The notes: generated from the sequence alone by a model not told the origin. 64,000 nt of DNA from Candidatus Peregrinibacteria bacterium GW2011_GWF2_43_17 (GCA_000999315.1 LCFW01000006.1:51999-115998); one strand, 5' to 3'. Positions 51,438 through 60,792 are shown, counted from the first letter of the stretch. Translations and numbers: made by a program.

Positions 51438-51513
51438 GGTCCCATCGTCTAGTGGTCTAGGACACTGCCCTCTCACGGCGGAAACACGGGTTCGAAACCC
51501 GTTGGGACTACCA
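51438..51513 (+). tRNA. tRNA-Glu (anticodon CUC)
   Basis: Acceptor GGTCCCA/TGGGACT (first pair G-U), CTCTCAC anticodon loop (anticodon CUC), GGTTCGAAACC T-arm, A discriminator and encoded CCA. The only tRNA in the window on the plus strand. A 6-bp hairpin (ACCACT/AGTGGT) immediately follows and includes the CCA end. Confidence 0.95.
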
Positions 51514-51879
51514 CTGAAAACAGAAGTGGTAAACCCTAAATTCTACAGTATGAAAGCGCCGATTCAAAAAGAAAAAGGACGGCGACAAAACAAAAAGAAA
51601 ATTTGCCAACAAGTAATGTGAAACAAAGCAACGAGGAAAGAGTTCTAAACAACGACTTCATGCGAAACTTCGACAGATTGTAGTTACCCTAATATATAAG
51701 CTCCTTGAAAATCAGGCGCGAACAGATAAGAAGAACAAGGAAAGAAAACAGATCGCAGGCACGAGTGCGCATCCAGTCTATGGACTGTGGGCTATGCACT
51801 GCGGACTAAAACATGCAACAACTAAATTTATATATATATTCACAAATCAAACAATTTATCCTTTAACAGGAAAAACCGT
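51514..51879 (+). other. Protein-free tract between tRNA-Glu and the S-layer gene
   Basis: These 366 bases hold no plausible protein frame. They continue the A-rich, hairpin-studded style of the tract before the tRNA (CGCCG-N18-CGGCG near 51565). They are likely a continuation of that RNA, a long leader of the S-layer mRNA, or both. A weak promoter-like pair TTCGAC/TATATA (51669-51698, spacer 18) and a ribosome-binding CAGGAAA just before the ATG are visible. Long leaders are usual for highly expressed S-layer genes. Confidence 0.45.
51778..51812. repeat. Degenerate 7-bp-period array (CTATGGA-like)
   Basis: Five 7-base units in register, each a variant of CTATGGA or CTGTGGG, about 70 bases before the S-layer start codon. 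Confidence 0.5.
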
Positions 51880-54800
51880 ATGGAAATTTCTCTAAGTCTG
51901 CGATCACTTCGCAGATCCATCGCGGGGCTCAGCTTGTTGGCATTACTCGCTTCGATGAGTTTTGCTGGCGTAGCTAAAGCTCAGACGTTCTCCGATGTAG
52001 ACCCTGACGATTGGTACTATGAGTACGTAGAGTCTCTAGTTGACCTAGGTGTAGTTGAGGGTTACGACGACGGAACATTTGGTCCCGGCGACACACTTAA
52101 CCGCGCGCAAGCCGCCAAAATCATGGTTTTGGCTTTCGCAGGTGAAGGCGAACTTGATTACGATTACGACGCCGGATTCCCGGACGTTGATTCTGATGCT
52201 TGGTATGCCGTTTATGTAAACACGGCTCAGAAGCTTGGCATCGTTGAAGGTTACGAAGATGGAACATTCGGTCCCGGTGACGAGGTCAACCGCGCCGCAT
52301 TTGCAAAAATGGTTGTAAATGCCGCAGGCCTTGAGACCGACACCACCGATGCTCCTCATTTCTCTGACGTTGATGACAGCGCTTGGTACTATAACTACAT
52401 TGAAACAGCTTACAACAACACGGTAATTGACGGTTACTCTGACGGCACATTCAAGCCGGCAGACGATGTTGACCGCGCCGCAGCTTGCAAGATGGTATAC
52501 CAAGGTCAGAACCCGGAGTTGAGATACGACACGGGCGATGACGACACGGGCGATGACGACACGGGCGATGACGACACGGGCGATGACGACACGGGCGATG
52601 ACGACACAGGTGACGACGACACAGGCGATGATGACACTGCGACGGAAGGTACCTTGACGGTTGAGATGGGCGATGAAATCGCAGGCATTTCTCTGCCAAA
52701 AGGAGCTACGTCTGTTGAAATGTTGAACGTTATATTCACCGCTGACGGTGGCGACGTTGAACTCGATACAGTCGTATTGCACAGAAAAGGCGTTGGTGCC
52801 ACAACCGACTACTCATATGTTTATTTATATGAAGGTGATGTTCGCCTGACAACAGGGAGATCCATTGCCAGCGATACAAACGAGGTCACTTTCGGTTCTT
52901 TGAATAAAACAATCGAAGATGGTGATGCTCTAACATTGACTGTGGTTGTTGATACTTACGCAAGTGCGACAACAGGTGATGAAAACATTTTGGAATTGAT
53001 AGACGTTGACAGCGTTGAATCAGACGCAATCGAAGTCACGGGTACTTTCCCGATCGAAAGCGGAACATTCACAATCGCAGGTTCCAGCTCCGGCGCTATC
53101 ACGATGTCTAAAAATGGAAGCGTTCCAAACCCAACAATAGGAGAGGCGGAATCTGAAATAGCGGAATTCTCTTTGGCGGCTTCATCCGCAGAGGATTTAG
53201 CTTTGACAAGAGTAACATTGACGGTAAAGGGGACGGTTACAGAAGGCACTTTGACAAACTTGAAGCTCTTGCAAGGTAGCGACATAATCGCTACGGCGGA
53301 GTCGGTTGAAGATGAGTTGATAACTTTCGTTATCAACGGGAACTACAACTGTGGAAGCTACACGTATAGCGACAATGGTTACTGTATCGGCAAAGGCAAT
53401 ACGAAAGTGTTTAACGTAACCGGTGACGTAGGAGTGGTTGCTGATCCGAACGAAACGATCTATGTCTACCTGGATGAATCTACGGATTTGGGTACGACAG
53501 GATTGGTCTATGGATACGGCGCTTCGGTTACATATAGCGCTTACGATAATGCGGCCGCTGATGGTACGGACGCTTCTTGGTCAACAATCCAAGGCGGACA
53601 AGTTACCCTTTCTCAAGATGGGCCAAGCGCAACGGATTTGGCTATCAATGCCAAGGATGTTATCCTTGAAAAATTCACGGTAACGGCACAAAGAGACATT
53701 GAATTCAGGAAGCTTACCGTAACGGCGGCGGCAACAGGCTCCGGCTTGGTTGACACCGTTGTAAGGAACTTCTCGGATTTCAAAATCGTGGAACTGGACG
53801 AGAACGACGAAGTTATAGACTCATTGATGGGCCCGCAAGAGACAACATTGTCAGGTAGCGATACGTCTCAATCATTGGTATTCACGGATTACTGGACGAT
53901 GGCTGCCGGTGAAACCAAGACAATCGCCATCACATGTGATATTGCCAACTATGCATCTCTTGCCGATTCCACAATCACAACAACATTGGCCGCAGTCAGC
54001 ACGACGGAAGGCATTTTGGATACAGACACGAATGAATATGTCACGGATATAGTTCCGGCATCTGCAATAGCGGGTAATGCCATGACGGTAAAAGCCGCAA
54101 GCTTAACTCTCGCATTGGCTACTATGCCAATATCCGATACCTTCGTAAAGGGTACAACAGGTGTTAACCTTGCCACATTCACATTGTCGGCTGGAGGCGC
54201 AATGGATGTAACCGTTACGCAAATTGATCTTTCCGGCTACATTGACGAAGGAGAAGGTGACGCTGATTACTACAAGGGCGAAGATAACTCTATAGATATG
54301 AGGGACTTGGTGCCAACAGTATGGTTGGAAGATAGTGAAGGCAACCAAATTGGTACAGACGAATCATTCTCTGCCAATACAACCGGTGGCGAAGCTACAT
54401 TCTCAAGTCTTTCTTGGACAATCGGAGCGGGTGAAACCGAAACGTTGAAGGTTTATGGCGACTTAAGTGCTTCAGCTCCATTTAACAGTTCAACCGATCG
54501 TGTCTGCGTTGATATTTTGGATGGAGATATCGTTTCGGAAGACGAAGAGGATAATTCGGTAGACGCAAGCGGAGATGCTCCAAATGGTGGAACAGCTACC
54601 ACTGCTACCCCGACAGTTGCAATGACCGTCACTGGTGGTGGTACATTGACAATCGCTGAAAACACAAGCGATCCAATGGAAGAACAGGTGGTTGCTACCG
54701 GAGAAACGGACGTATTACTTGCCAAATTCAAGGCAACAGCTGCGGATGAAGATTTCAAAATCACAAAGATGACGTTGACAGCTACAGGCGCAGTTGCAGG

Positions 54801-55884
54801 AGTATCCGCTGTGACATATGTCGATGCCAGCTACACGGCTCTGTTGGATAATCTTTCAACTCTAACGATAAAATATCCGACGGATGTTGATGATCCGGAT
54901 ACATTGGATGGAGAGAAGACGGTAGCCGTATCAGGTACAAAAGTTCTATTCGACAGCTTGGAATTCTATGTACCGAAAGACGACTCGGCTTACTTCGAGG
55001 TTTACGCTGATCTAGCGGGACACACCAATGACGGATTGGGTGGTGCCGATAGTGATGATAGCTTGCGAATAATCATAGATAACGGCGATCTAAACGGCAA
55101 CAATGCTGATTTCGTAGCTACAGGTCAAGGTTCCGGTACAGGTTACGTTGAGAGCGAACTATCCAATGTTACGAGCTCATACTCAACCTACGTATACAGA
55201 ACACTTCCGACAGTAGCCAACGCATCAAGCCTTGGATCATCATTGTTACCGGGCGAACAGGAAGTTTACAGATTTACAGTATCTGCCGACGACAACTACG
55301 ACACGATATTGTATTACATGACATTGGATCTGACTCAAACAGGCTTGGTTACAGGTAATTCTGCTACCAGCAGTTTGAGTAAAGATGCAGATGCGAACAC
55401 AACTTGGCAAGTAGGCGTATGCGGCGGTACGGGTTATTATGGATCATCTGCCGTGATCGATACGACAAGATCCGCATTCCAAGTTAAAGAATACGGCCAG
55501 TCTACGGTACTTGGTTCAGGTTGTTACGACGCACACAACGGCCTGGTCAAGATACAGCTAAGCTGGAGTGGCAGCTCAAGAACCAGCGGTGTCTTAATCG
55601 GCAAGAATGCAACGAAAACATACTCAATCTTTGCGACTGTTGTTGAAGACGCCAACACGGCGACAACGTCTTCGTTGAGCATGAGAATCCACCAAGATAC
55701 GACCTACAGGGCCGCCGCATCAATGTTGGGACTCGTTGGTATCAACAATACCAATTTGGCCGCAACGGGCTTGGTATGGTCAGACTATGGTATCCAATCC
55801 GGGACACATGGTGAAAACACAGCGGAATGGATGACGGGCTACAAAGTTCCTGGTATGCCAGTTTCTTACGTAACTTTGAGCTAA
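51880..55884 (+). CDS. Probable major S-layer protein with three N-terminal SLH domains
   Basis: This 1334-residue secreted protein has a signal peptide ending AGVAKA (about residue 34). Three SLH domains lie in residues about 35-210 (each with EGYDDGTFGPGD or DGYSDGTFKPAD). A linker of seven exact TGDDD repeats (residues 218-252) is followed by about 1080 residues of beta-type modules. The C-terminal half is homologous to the proteins at 39064 and 60793 and ends EWMTGYKVPGMPVSYVTLS. Size, SLH anchor, long leader and strong terminator fit an abundant S-layer subunit. The TGDDD linker is acidic and could bind calcium; this is inference. A heptose-synthesis operon lies directly downstream. Confidence 0.9.
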   Translation: MEISLSLRSLRRSIAGLSLLALLASMSFAGVAKAQTFSDVDPDDWYYEYVESLVDLGVVEGYDDGTFGPGDTLNRAQAAKIMVLAFAGEGELDYDYDAGFPDVDSDAWYAVYVNTAQKLGIVEGYEDGTFGPGDEVNRAAFAKMVVNAAGLETDTTDAPHFSDVDDSAWYYNYIETAYNNTVIDGYSDGTFKPADDVDRAAACKMVYQGQNPELRYDTGDDDTGDDDTGDDDTGDDDTGDDDTGDDDTGDDDTATEGTLTVEMGDEIAGISLPKGATSVEMLNVIFTADGGDVELDTVVLHRKGVGATTDYSYVYLYEGDVRLTTGRSIASDTNEVTFGSLNKTIEDGDALTLTVVVDTYASATTGDENILELIDVDSVESDAIEVTGTFPIESGTFTIAGSSSGAITMSKNGSVPNPTIGEAESEIAEFSLAASSAEDLALTRVTLTVKGTVTEGTLTNLKLLQGSDIIATAESVEDELITFVINGNYNCGSYTYSDNGYCIGKGNTKVFNVTGDVGVVADPNETIYVYLDESTDLGTTGLVYGYGASVTYSAYDNAAADGTDASWSTIQGGQVTLSQDGPSATDLAINAKDVILEKFTVTAQRDIEFRKLTVTAAATGSGLVDTVVRNFSDFKIVELDENDEVIDSLMGPQETTLSGSDTSQSLVFTDYWTMAAGETKTIAITCDIANYASLADSTITTTLAAVSTTEGILDTDTNEYVTDIVPASAIAGNAMTVKAASLTLALATMPISDTFVKGTTGVNLATFTLSAGGAMDVTVTQIDLSGYIDEGEGDADYYKGEDNSIDMRDLVPTVWLEDSEGNQIGTDESFSANTTGGEATFSSLSWTIGAGETETLKVYGDLSASAPFNSSTDRVCVDILDGDIVSEDEEDNSVDASGDAPNGGTATTATPTVAMTVTGGGTLTIAENTSDPMEEQVVATGETDVLLAKFKATAADEDFKITKMTLTATGAVAGVSAVTYVDASYTALLDNLSTLTIKYPTDVDDPDTLDGEKTVAVSGTKVLFDSLEFYVPKDDSAYFEVYADLAGHTNDGLGGADSDDSLRIIIDNGDLNGNNADFVATGQGSGTGYVESELSNVTSSYSTYVYRTLPTVANASSLGSSLLPGEQEVYRFTVSADDNYDTILYYMTLDLTQTGLVTGNSATSSLSKDADANTTWQVGVCGGTGYYGSSAVIDTTRSAFQVKEYGQSTVLGSGCYDAHNGLVKIQLSWSGSSRTSGVLIGKNATKTYSIFATVVEDANTATTSSLSMRIHQDTTYRAAASMLGLVGINNTNLAATGLVWSDYGIQSGTHGENTAEWMTGYKVPGMPVSYVTLS
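52531..52635 (+). repeat. 15-bp tandem repeat, seven copies, encoding the TGDDD linker
   Basis: Seven in-frame 15-base units (ACGGGCGATGACGAC and near variants). The first five are identical and the last two carry silent changes. It sits between the SLH anchor and the beta-modules. Copy number could vary between strains and change linker length. Confidence 0.95.
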
Positions 55885-55920
55885 GAATAAGAGAAGTGTA
55901 ATTTAATACACTTACCAAAA

Positions 55921-55951
55921 GACCCCTCGCGAAAGCGGGGGGTCTTTTTTT
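55921..55951 (+). terminator. Terminator of the S-layer gene
   Basis: A 10-bp stem (GACCCCTCGC with GCGGGGGGTC, one G-T pair), GAAA loop and a run of seven T. Confidence 0.92.
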
Positions 55952-55989
55952 GGAATTTGCACAACAAAGCGAAAATACCTCTCCTCTTC

Positions 55990-56045
55990 TACCCTCTACA
56001 ATCTATCGTCTACCATCTACAATCTACCGTCTACCGTCTACCTCC
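55990..56045. repeat. Degenerate 7-bp-period array (TACCGTC), eight units
   Basis: Eight 7-base units in register, variants of TACCGTC. The array runs into the 3' end of the glycosyltransferase gene on the opposite strand and supplies its last residues and TAG stop. Confidence 0.75.
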
Positions 56046-57145
56046 TCAACCTCTATCATCCTCATGCATTCCGCGCATCCATTCTTTATTCTCTTGCACT
56101 TAACGAACTTACCCTTGTGTATATTGATACAGGGTGAGCAGGGGAGTTTATCGCCATGATAAATCGCAGTTTGACCATATGGTCCGAACCTCAATGGGAG
56201 ATTTGGACCGAAAAGACCGATGGTTTTGCAACCTTGTGCGGCCGCCAGATGCATCGGGCCGGTATCGTTTGAAACGAACCGATCAATATAGGAAAAAAGC
56301 GATATGAATTCTTCAAAGCTGAGAACTCCGGCAAGATTAAATACATGCTTCTTATCTTCAACCATATTCATAATCTCTTCGTTGGTCTGGTGTTCACCTT
56401 TCGAACCTGTTAAAACCACTCTTATTGTTTTGTCTCGTATGATTAACTTCTGAATCAGTTTGGCGAAATTTTCTTTCGGCCATGCTCTGTATTTCGCAGA
56501 TTCGGCGGTGCCTGCGTGGATACCGATAATTCGCACTTCATGGAGTTCGCATCCAAATAGCGATTCGAGTTTGTTTTTGCAATTTTTTAAAACCTCGTCG
56601 GTGACTTTCAAAGGAGTCAATTTTTCAGGTTTATAATCAATCCTGAGAGGTCTTAAAAGATCGCAAAAAGTTAAGACAGCATGTTGTTGGTCGTTATACG
56701 CGATTTTCTCGCCATATAAGCGCCCTCGGAGTCCATGATCGAATCCGACTTGGGCTTTACCTAGAAATCGCGTTAGAAGGCCGGAAATGCGCAAATATGG
56801 CTCGGTATCGATGGCGATATCGTAATGCTGGTGCAGTTTTGCCAAATTCGTGAAATTTTCTCGCTCGAAAAGCAATATATCGTCAACGAAGTCAACATGC
56901 TTGAAAATCTCCTTATTCCGATTTCTCGCCAATATCGTGATTTTGGCATTCGGAAACTCTTTTCGCAATCTCTCGATCATCGGTAGCGTAAGAATACTTT
57001 CGCCCAATGTCCACAAACGAACTATCAAAATATCTCTGACTTGATCTTTTTTGGGCAAGTGGCGGGATTTTTTCAAAGAATAAAATCCGCAAAGCAAGCC
57101 CCCGAAAAATCTGTCGGCCGATCTTTGAAATGCGACTTTATCCAT
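56024..57145 (-). CDS. Glycosyltransferase family 9 (heptosyltransferase-like)
   Basis: This 373-residue GT-B enzyme resembles the ADP-heptose:LPS heptosyltransferases WaaC/WaaF. The N-terminal domain begins ILIVRLWTLGESILTLPMIERL. The C-terminal donor site shows GIHAGTAESAKYRAWPKENFAKL and VSNDTGPMHLAAAQGCKTIGLFGP. A Cys-rich tail (PCSPCINIHKGKFVKC and NGCAECM) follows. It is the last gene of the ADP-heptose operon, which explains its likely donor sugar. The acceptor is unknown; S-layer protein or another surface glycan is an inference. Its last residues come from the period-7 array. Confidence 0.85.
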   Translation of the reverse strand: MDKVAFQRSADRFFGGLLCGFYSLKKSRHLPKKDQVRDILIVRLWTLGESILTLPMIERLRKEFPNAKITILARNRNKEIFKHVDFVDDILLFERENFTNLAKLHQHYDIAIDTEPYLRISGLLTRFLGKAQVGFDHGLRGRLYGEKIAYNDQQHAVLTFCDLLRPLRIDYKPEKLTPLKVTDEVLKNCKNKLESLFGCELHEVRIIGIHAGTAESAKYRAWPKENFAKLIQKLIIRDKTIRVVLTGSKGEHQTNEEIMNMVEDKKHVFNLAGVLSFEEFISLFSYIDRFVSNDTGPMHLAAAQGCKTIGLFGPNLPLRFGPYGQTAIYHGDKLPCSPCINIHKGKFVKCKRIKNGCAECMRMIEVEEVDGRR

Positions 57146-57611
57146 TCTTGATCTTGGTGATTATTTCACTCGTGGATAATCCTTTTATTTTTTTTATCAA
57201 ATAAAGCCTGCCGTTGTTTTCTTCAACAGTTTTGGCCTCGACGCAATTTTTGCCGTATTCGGCGGAGTTCGTATGCACATCGGGTTTCAAGACCTTGAGA
57301 AATTCAATCGGATTTTCTTCATTGAAGATGAAAACATAATCCACGCAAGCCATTCCTGCTACAACAAGAGCGCGCTCTCGTTCGCCGTTAATGGGCCGAT
57401 CCGCGCTTTTGTAAGCCCTTACCGAAGAGTCACTGTTTATGCCGACTATCAATATGTCGCCCTGCGTCTTGGACTCTTCAAGCGCCTTAACATGTCCAGC
57501 ATGAAAAATGTCAAAAGAACCGTTCGTGGTTACGATTTTTTTGCCTTCGTGCTTGAGAATTTTCACGATCGTTATGAGCTCGTCGAGTGTTTTAATCTTG
57601 TCTTGAGTCAT
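57138..57611 (-). CDS. D-glycero-beta-D-manno-heptose 1-phosphate adenylyltransferase (HldE C-terminal type)
   Basis: This 157-residue nucleotidyltransferase contains TNGSFDIFHAGHVKALEES (the HxGH motif) and later GLSTSEIITKI, the RfaE2 domain pattern. It activates heptose-1-phosphate to ADP-heptose. It is a separate gene here, unlike the fused HldE of E. coli. It overlaps gmhB by 20 bases and the glycosyltransferase by 8, so tight translational coupling is likely. Confidence 0.88.
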   Translation of the reverse strand: MTQDKIKTLDELITIVKILKHEGKKIVTTNGSFDIFHAGHVKALEESKTQGDILIVGINSDSSVRAYKSADRPINGERERALVVAGMACVDYVFIFNEENPIEFLKVLKPDVHTNSAEYGKNCVEAKTVEENNGRLYLIKKIKGLSTSEIITKIKNG

Positions 57612-58125
57612 TTGAGCTTTTAATTATGATATTTATCGCAGATATCAAATCTTTCTCCCTGAAATCCGGTTCAATATTACCACTCCCTAAATCGCCGACC
57701 AATATGGTTTTTACGCCAGCGTTTTTGCCGCATCCGATATCCGTGTCGCGATCACCGACAAAAAAGCTTTTACTTAAATCTATGTCGAACTCTTTTTGTG
57801 CCTCAAAAACGAAATACGGGTTGGGCTTTCTGCATTTGCAATTCTCGTCAGTGCGATGCGGGCAAACGTAGATTTTTTCTATTTTGATGCCCTCTTTGGC
57901 GAAGTCGGCGAGCATATATTCGTGAAGTTTTTCGGTATCTTCCAAGGTGTAATATCCGCGCCCGATTCCCGACTGATTCGTTATGACGAAAAGCTTGTAC
58001 CCGGCTTCTGCAAGGCGTTTCAAGGCTTCTTTTGCGCCGGGGATATATTTAAAATTAGTGGTGTCGTGAACGTATTCGGTATCGTAATTTATCACCCCGT
58101 CTCGATCTAAAAAAATAGCTTTCAT
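57592..58125 (-). CDS. gmhB: D,D-heptose 1,7-bisphosphate phosphatase (GmhB)
   Basis: This 177-residue HAD-family phosphatase shows FLDRDGVINYD (nucleophile and acid/base Asp), FVITNQSGIGRG, VCPHRTDENCKCRKPNP (the Cys/His zinc loop characteristic of GmhB) and FVGDRDTDIGCG. It removes the C7 phosphate in ADP-heptose synthesis. Overlaps the kinase gene by 4 bases. Confidence 0.92.
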   Translation of the reverse strand: MKAIFLDRDGVINYDTEYVHDTTNFKYIPGAKEALKRLAEAGYKLFVITNQSGIGRGYYTLEDTEKLHEYMLADFAKEGIKIEKIYVCPHRTDENCKCRKPNPYFVFEAQKEFDIDLSKSFFVGDRDTDIGCGKNAGVKTILVGDLGSGNIEPDFREKDLISAINIIIKSSNDSRQD

Positions 58126-59081
58126 AATAATTTAGAAATTTCATCCACGGTTGAGGTTTCGGTGCCGAATTTGCTTATTACAACGTGTGCCGCGAGATTC
58201 GCGATCTGGCAAGACTCAAGGACGTCGGCTCCGGATGCGTAAGCCAGTGCAACTGTCGAAATAACCGTGTCGCCTGCGCCGGTGACATCGAAAACCTCTT
58301 CGGCTTTGGTTGGGACTTCGAAAGTTCCGTCATCTTTCATGTAAGCCTTCATGCCTTTTTTACCTCGTGTGATTATGACATTCGAGTTTAATTCTATCGA
58401 AAGTCTTTTGCCGATTTCATCACAATTCGCATCCGTTATTTCGTCAACTCCGACCATTTCCGCCGCCTCTTTTTCGTTTGGGGTAAGGAGGAATGCGTTT
58501 TTATAAAACTCTTTATGTTTCGGCTTGGGATCGACGAAAACGGGGATCTCCGAGCATCTCTCGACAACATAACGTATGAATTGCGGGCTCATAACACCTT
58601 TTGCATAATCGGAAATTATTACAGCATTGGCAGATTTAAAATATTCATCAAATTTTGAAATTAGTTCGTCTTCCAAAACCCCGGTAATATCGTCACTTCT
58701 CTCGAAATCCAACCTGATAAGTTGTTTATTCTGTTTATCTATGACGCGAAGTTTTTCAGTCGTGGGATACTCTTTCGCTCTAACCAATCCTTCGGAAGAA
58801 ATGCCGGATTCATTGAGTAGTCGAATTAAATTCTCACCTTTATCGTCAAATCCGCACATTGAAACCAACAGAGGATTTCCGCCGAGCTTGAAGATGTTAT
58901 GCGCAACATTTGCCGCTCCGCCCAGGCGATATTCATCTTTTTGAGCCAGTAAAACAGGTACGGGAGCCTCCGGAGAGTTCCTGCCGACTGTGCCATAAAG
59001 ATAATGATCAGTCATGACATCGCCGACAATCAAAATATTTTTGCCGCGAAAATCAGCGAGAATTTGTGAAAACTTTTTCAT
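58122..59081 (-). CDS. D-glycero-beta-D-manno-heptose 7-phosphate kinase (HldE N-terminal type)
   Basis: This 319-residue PfkB-family sugar kinase has GRNSPEAPVPVL and GGAANVAHNIFKLGG near the N-terminus and DVTGAGDTVISTVALAYA (catalytic Asp) near residue 260, typical of RfaE1. It makes heptose-1,7-bisphosphate. The adenylyltransferase half is a separate gene downstream. It overlaps gmhA and gmhB by 4 bases each. Confidence 0.9.
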   Translation of the reverse strand: MKKFSQILADFRGKNILIVGDVMTDHYLYGTVGRNSPEAPVPVLLAQKDEYRLGGAANVAHNIFKLGGNPLLVSMCGFDDKGENLIRLLNESGISSEGLVRAKEYPTTEKLRVIDKQNKQLIRLDFERSDDITGVLEDELISKFDEYFKSANAVIISDYAKGVMSPQFIRYVVERCSEIPVFVDPKPKHKEFYKNAFLLTPNEKEAAEMVGVDEITDANCDEIGKRLSIELNSNVIITRGKKGMKAYMKDDGTFEVPTKAEEVFDVTGAGDTVISTVALAYASGADVLESCQIANLAAHVVISKFGTETSTVDEISKLL

Positions 59082-59644
59082 AGTGATTCTTCTACCAAAT
59101 CTGCCAATATATGCAAAATGGATAAGTGGGATTCTTGAATTAATGGCGTGCTGCTACTCGGGATAATCAAAAGATGGTCGCAAAAATCTTTCATTTTACC
59201 TCCATCTTTGCCGGCAAGACCGATACATGTTAAGCCCGCCTTTTTGGCTTGCTCAAGAGCCTCCAGGATGTTTTCCGAATTCCCGCTCGTTGATAGCGCG
59301 ACAAAAACATCGCCTTTTTCACCAAGTGCTTCGACTTGTTTCGAAAAAACATATTCGTAACCGAAATCGTTCGCCAAAGACGTCATGGTTGCCACGTCGG
59401 AGACCAAAGAAATAGCTTTTTGAGGAACTCTTTCTTTTAAATATTTACCAACAAGTTCCGCAACGAAATGTTGACTTTGAGAGGCACTTCCTCCGTTGCC
59501 TGCCACTAAAACTTTCCCGCCGGATTTTAAAGCGAAAGATATGGCATCCGCCGAGTTTTTAACTTTTAATAAAAAAGAGTCATCAACCGAAAGCTGTTTT
59601 TGAAGTGCGGACGAATCTTCAAGATGTGATTTAATCTTTTGCAT
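59078..59644 (-). CDS. gmhA: Sedoheptulose 7-phosphate isomerase (GmhA)
   Basis: This 188-residue SIS-domain isomerase starts the heptose pathway from sedoheptulose-7-phosphate. GKVLVAGNGGSASQSQHFVAELVGKY and STSGNSENILEALEQAKKAG are the phosphosugar-binding motifs, and PLIQESHLSILHILADLVE is the GmhA-type C-terminus. The start MQKIKSHLED at 59644 is chosen; it overlaps the DUF2304 gene by 14 bases. Confidence 0.92.
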   Translation of the reverse strand: MQKIKSHLEDSSALQKQLSVDDSFLLKVKNSADAISFALKSGGKVLVAGNGGSASQSQHFVAELVGKYLKERVPQKAISLVSDVATMTSLANDFGYEYVFSKQVEALGEKGDVFVALSTSGNSENILEALEQAKKAGLTCIGLAGKDGGKMKDFCDHLLIIPSSSTPLIQESHLSILHILADLVEESL

Positions 59645-59975
59645 TTTTGGAAGAAAATTCAGATATGGCCTCTTCGCGTACAACCTTTGTTATATCTTGT
59701 TCAAGGTGCTCGATTTTAACATAAGCGCGATAAACAAGGTAGAAAAGTATTACTATGGAAACATATACGACCGAATCTATACCACGATCTATACCTAAAA
59801 AATCAGCAAGAGTTTGAGTCACTCCGGGCCAATATCCGACAACCGCAACCAGGGACCAAACCACGAACCAAAAAACGAACTGAGCCTTGTTTATTTCGCC
59901 TTCTCTGAGCCTCAAAAAAGTTCTGCTCATGGCGAAAAGCACGAAAGCCGTAATTACTATGTGTATTGTTGTCAT
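59631..59975 (-). CDS. DUF2304 membrane protein
   Basis: This 114-residue protein has three membrane helices and a short C-terminal coiled coil (KIEHLEQDITKVVREEA). The pattern F-x-x-W-x-x-W, TQTLADFLGIDRGIDSVVYVSIV is typical of DUF2304. Members usually lie next to polyprenyl-phosphate glycosyltransferases, as here, and are thought to help them at the membrane. Confidence 0.85.
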   Translation of the reverse strand: MTTIHIVITAFVLFAMSRTFLRLREGEINKAQFVFWFVVWSLVAVVGYWPGVTQTLADFLGIDRGIDSVVYVSIVILFYLVYRAYVKIEHLEQDITKVVREEAISEFSSKNAKD

Positions 59976-59977
59976 TT

Positions 59978-60664
59978 TTAATGCATTAAGCGATGCAAGA
60001 GTAGCCTAAAAAATGTCTTTATTCCAGTCAATAAGCTCTGGCCTTTGGATAAAGAGTACTCGGTATAAATGGCTTGTATCGACACTTCGATCATTTTCAA
60101 GTCGAGTCTCTTTATTTCGCGTATGATTTCGGAACTGACTTCCATCCTGTTTGAACGGATATGCAGTTTTTTTGCCGACTCAAGAGAAAAAGCTCGTAGC
60201 CCCGACTGGGTATCGGAGCACCAAATGCCAAAAAGCATATAAGTCGCAACATTACCTAAAATATTCATCAGAACCCTGTACCAAGGCATACCGGCCCTGT
60301 TTTTCAAACGAGATCCGATCACCACATCGGCCTTTTTTTGATATATGGGGAGTGCGACCTTCTCGATGTCGTGCACGGCATGTTGTCCATCGGCGTCAAA
60401 AGTCACAATCATCTCATTTCCAAGCCTTATAGCCGCCTCCATACCAGTTCCAAGCGCCCCTCCGAGACCTCGATTCAAATTGTGGCGTATAACCCTAACA
60501 GTATAAGAATTCGCAACACGATAAGTATCATCATTGCTTCCATCGTCAACGACGATAATATTTTCGTACCCGCCTTTTTTTAAGGATGAAAGCACGTTGC
60601 CTATGACGCCACCTTCATTGTAGGCGGGGATAACGATGCAAATTTTGGACTTACTGATTGGCAT
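59978..60664 (-). CDS. Family 2 glycosyltransferase (dolichyl-phosphate mannosyltransferase-like)
   Basis: This 228-residue GT-A enzyme has ICIVIPAYNEGGVIGNVLSSL, VVDDGSNDDT, VTFDADGQHAVHDIEKVALP and GSRLKNRAGMPWYRVLMN, fitting DPM1-like enzymes that load a sugar on a lipid carrier. No large membrane domain; the DUF2304 partner 2 bases downstream may provide membrane contact. The start at 60664 is preferred because a longer frame overlaps the promoter of the divergent gene. First gene of the heptose operon. Confidence 0.88.
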   Translation of the reverse strand: MPISKSKICIVIPAYNEGGVIGNVLSSLKKGGYENIIVVDDGSNDDTYRVANSYTVRVIRHNLNRGLGGALGTGMEAAIRLGNEMIVTFDADGQHAVHDIEKVALPIYQKKADVVIGSRLKNRAGMPWYRVLMNILGNVATYMLFGIWCSDTQSGLRAFSLESAKKLHIRSNRMEVSSEIIREIKRLDLKMIEVSIQAIYTEYSLSKGQSLLTGIKTFFRLLLHRLMH

Positions 60665-60735
60665 AAAATGCATAAAACGCTCGTAGATAATTGCATTTAC
60701 GGGTGAGAAAGGAAACTCTGTTTCAAGCCGAGGGC

Positions 60736-60763
60736 TTGCACGGGGGGGCATTCGTGTTATAAT
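60736..60763 (+). promoter_or_regulatory. Promoter of the 409-residue surface protein gene
   Basis: TTGCAC and a perfect extended TATAAT, spacer 16. It lies inside the longest possible frame of the divergent glycosyltransferase, supporting the shorter start for that gene. Confidence 0.7.
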
Positions 60764-60792
60764 TTAAACGATAATCCATAACCAAAACAAAA

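Noticed and set aside
51630..51650. RNase P RNA signature (GAGGAAAG)
   Set aside because: The flanking conserved P4 strands are absent; the string occurs by chance in an A-rich tract.
52045..52782. Minus-strand frame of 245 codons opposite the S-layer gene
   Set aside because: It is a shadow of the TGDDD repeats and SLH region, with repetitive VVIARVV-like content.
55990..56045. CRISPR-like array
   Set aside because: The period is 7 bases with no spacers, so it is a degenerate microrepeat.
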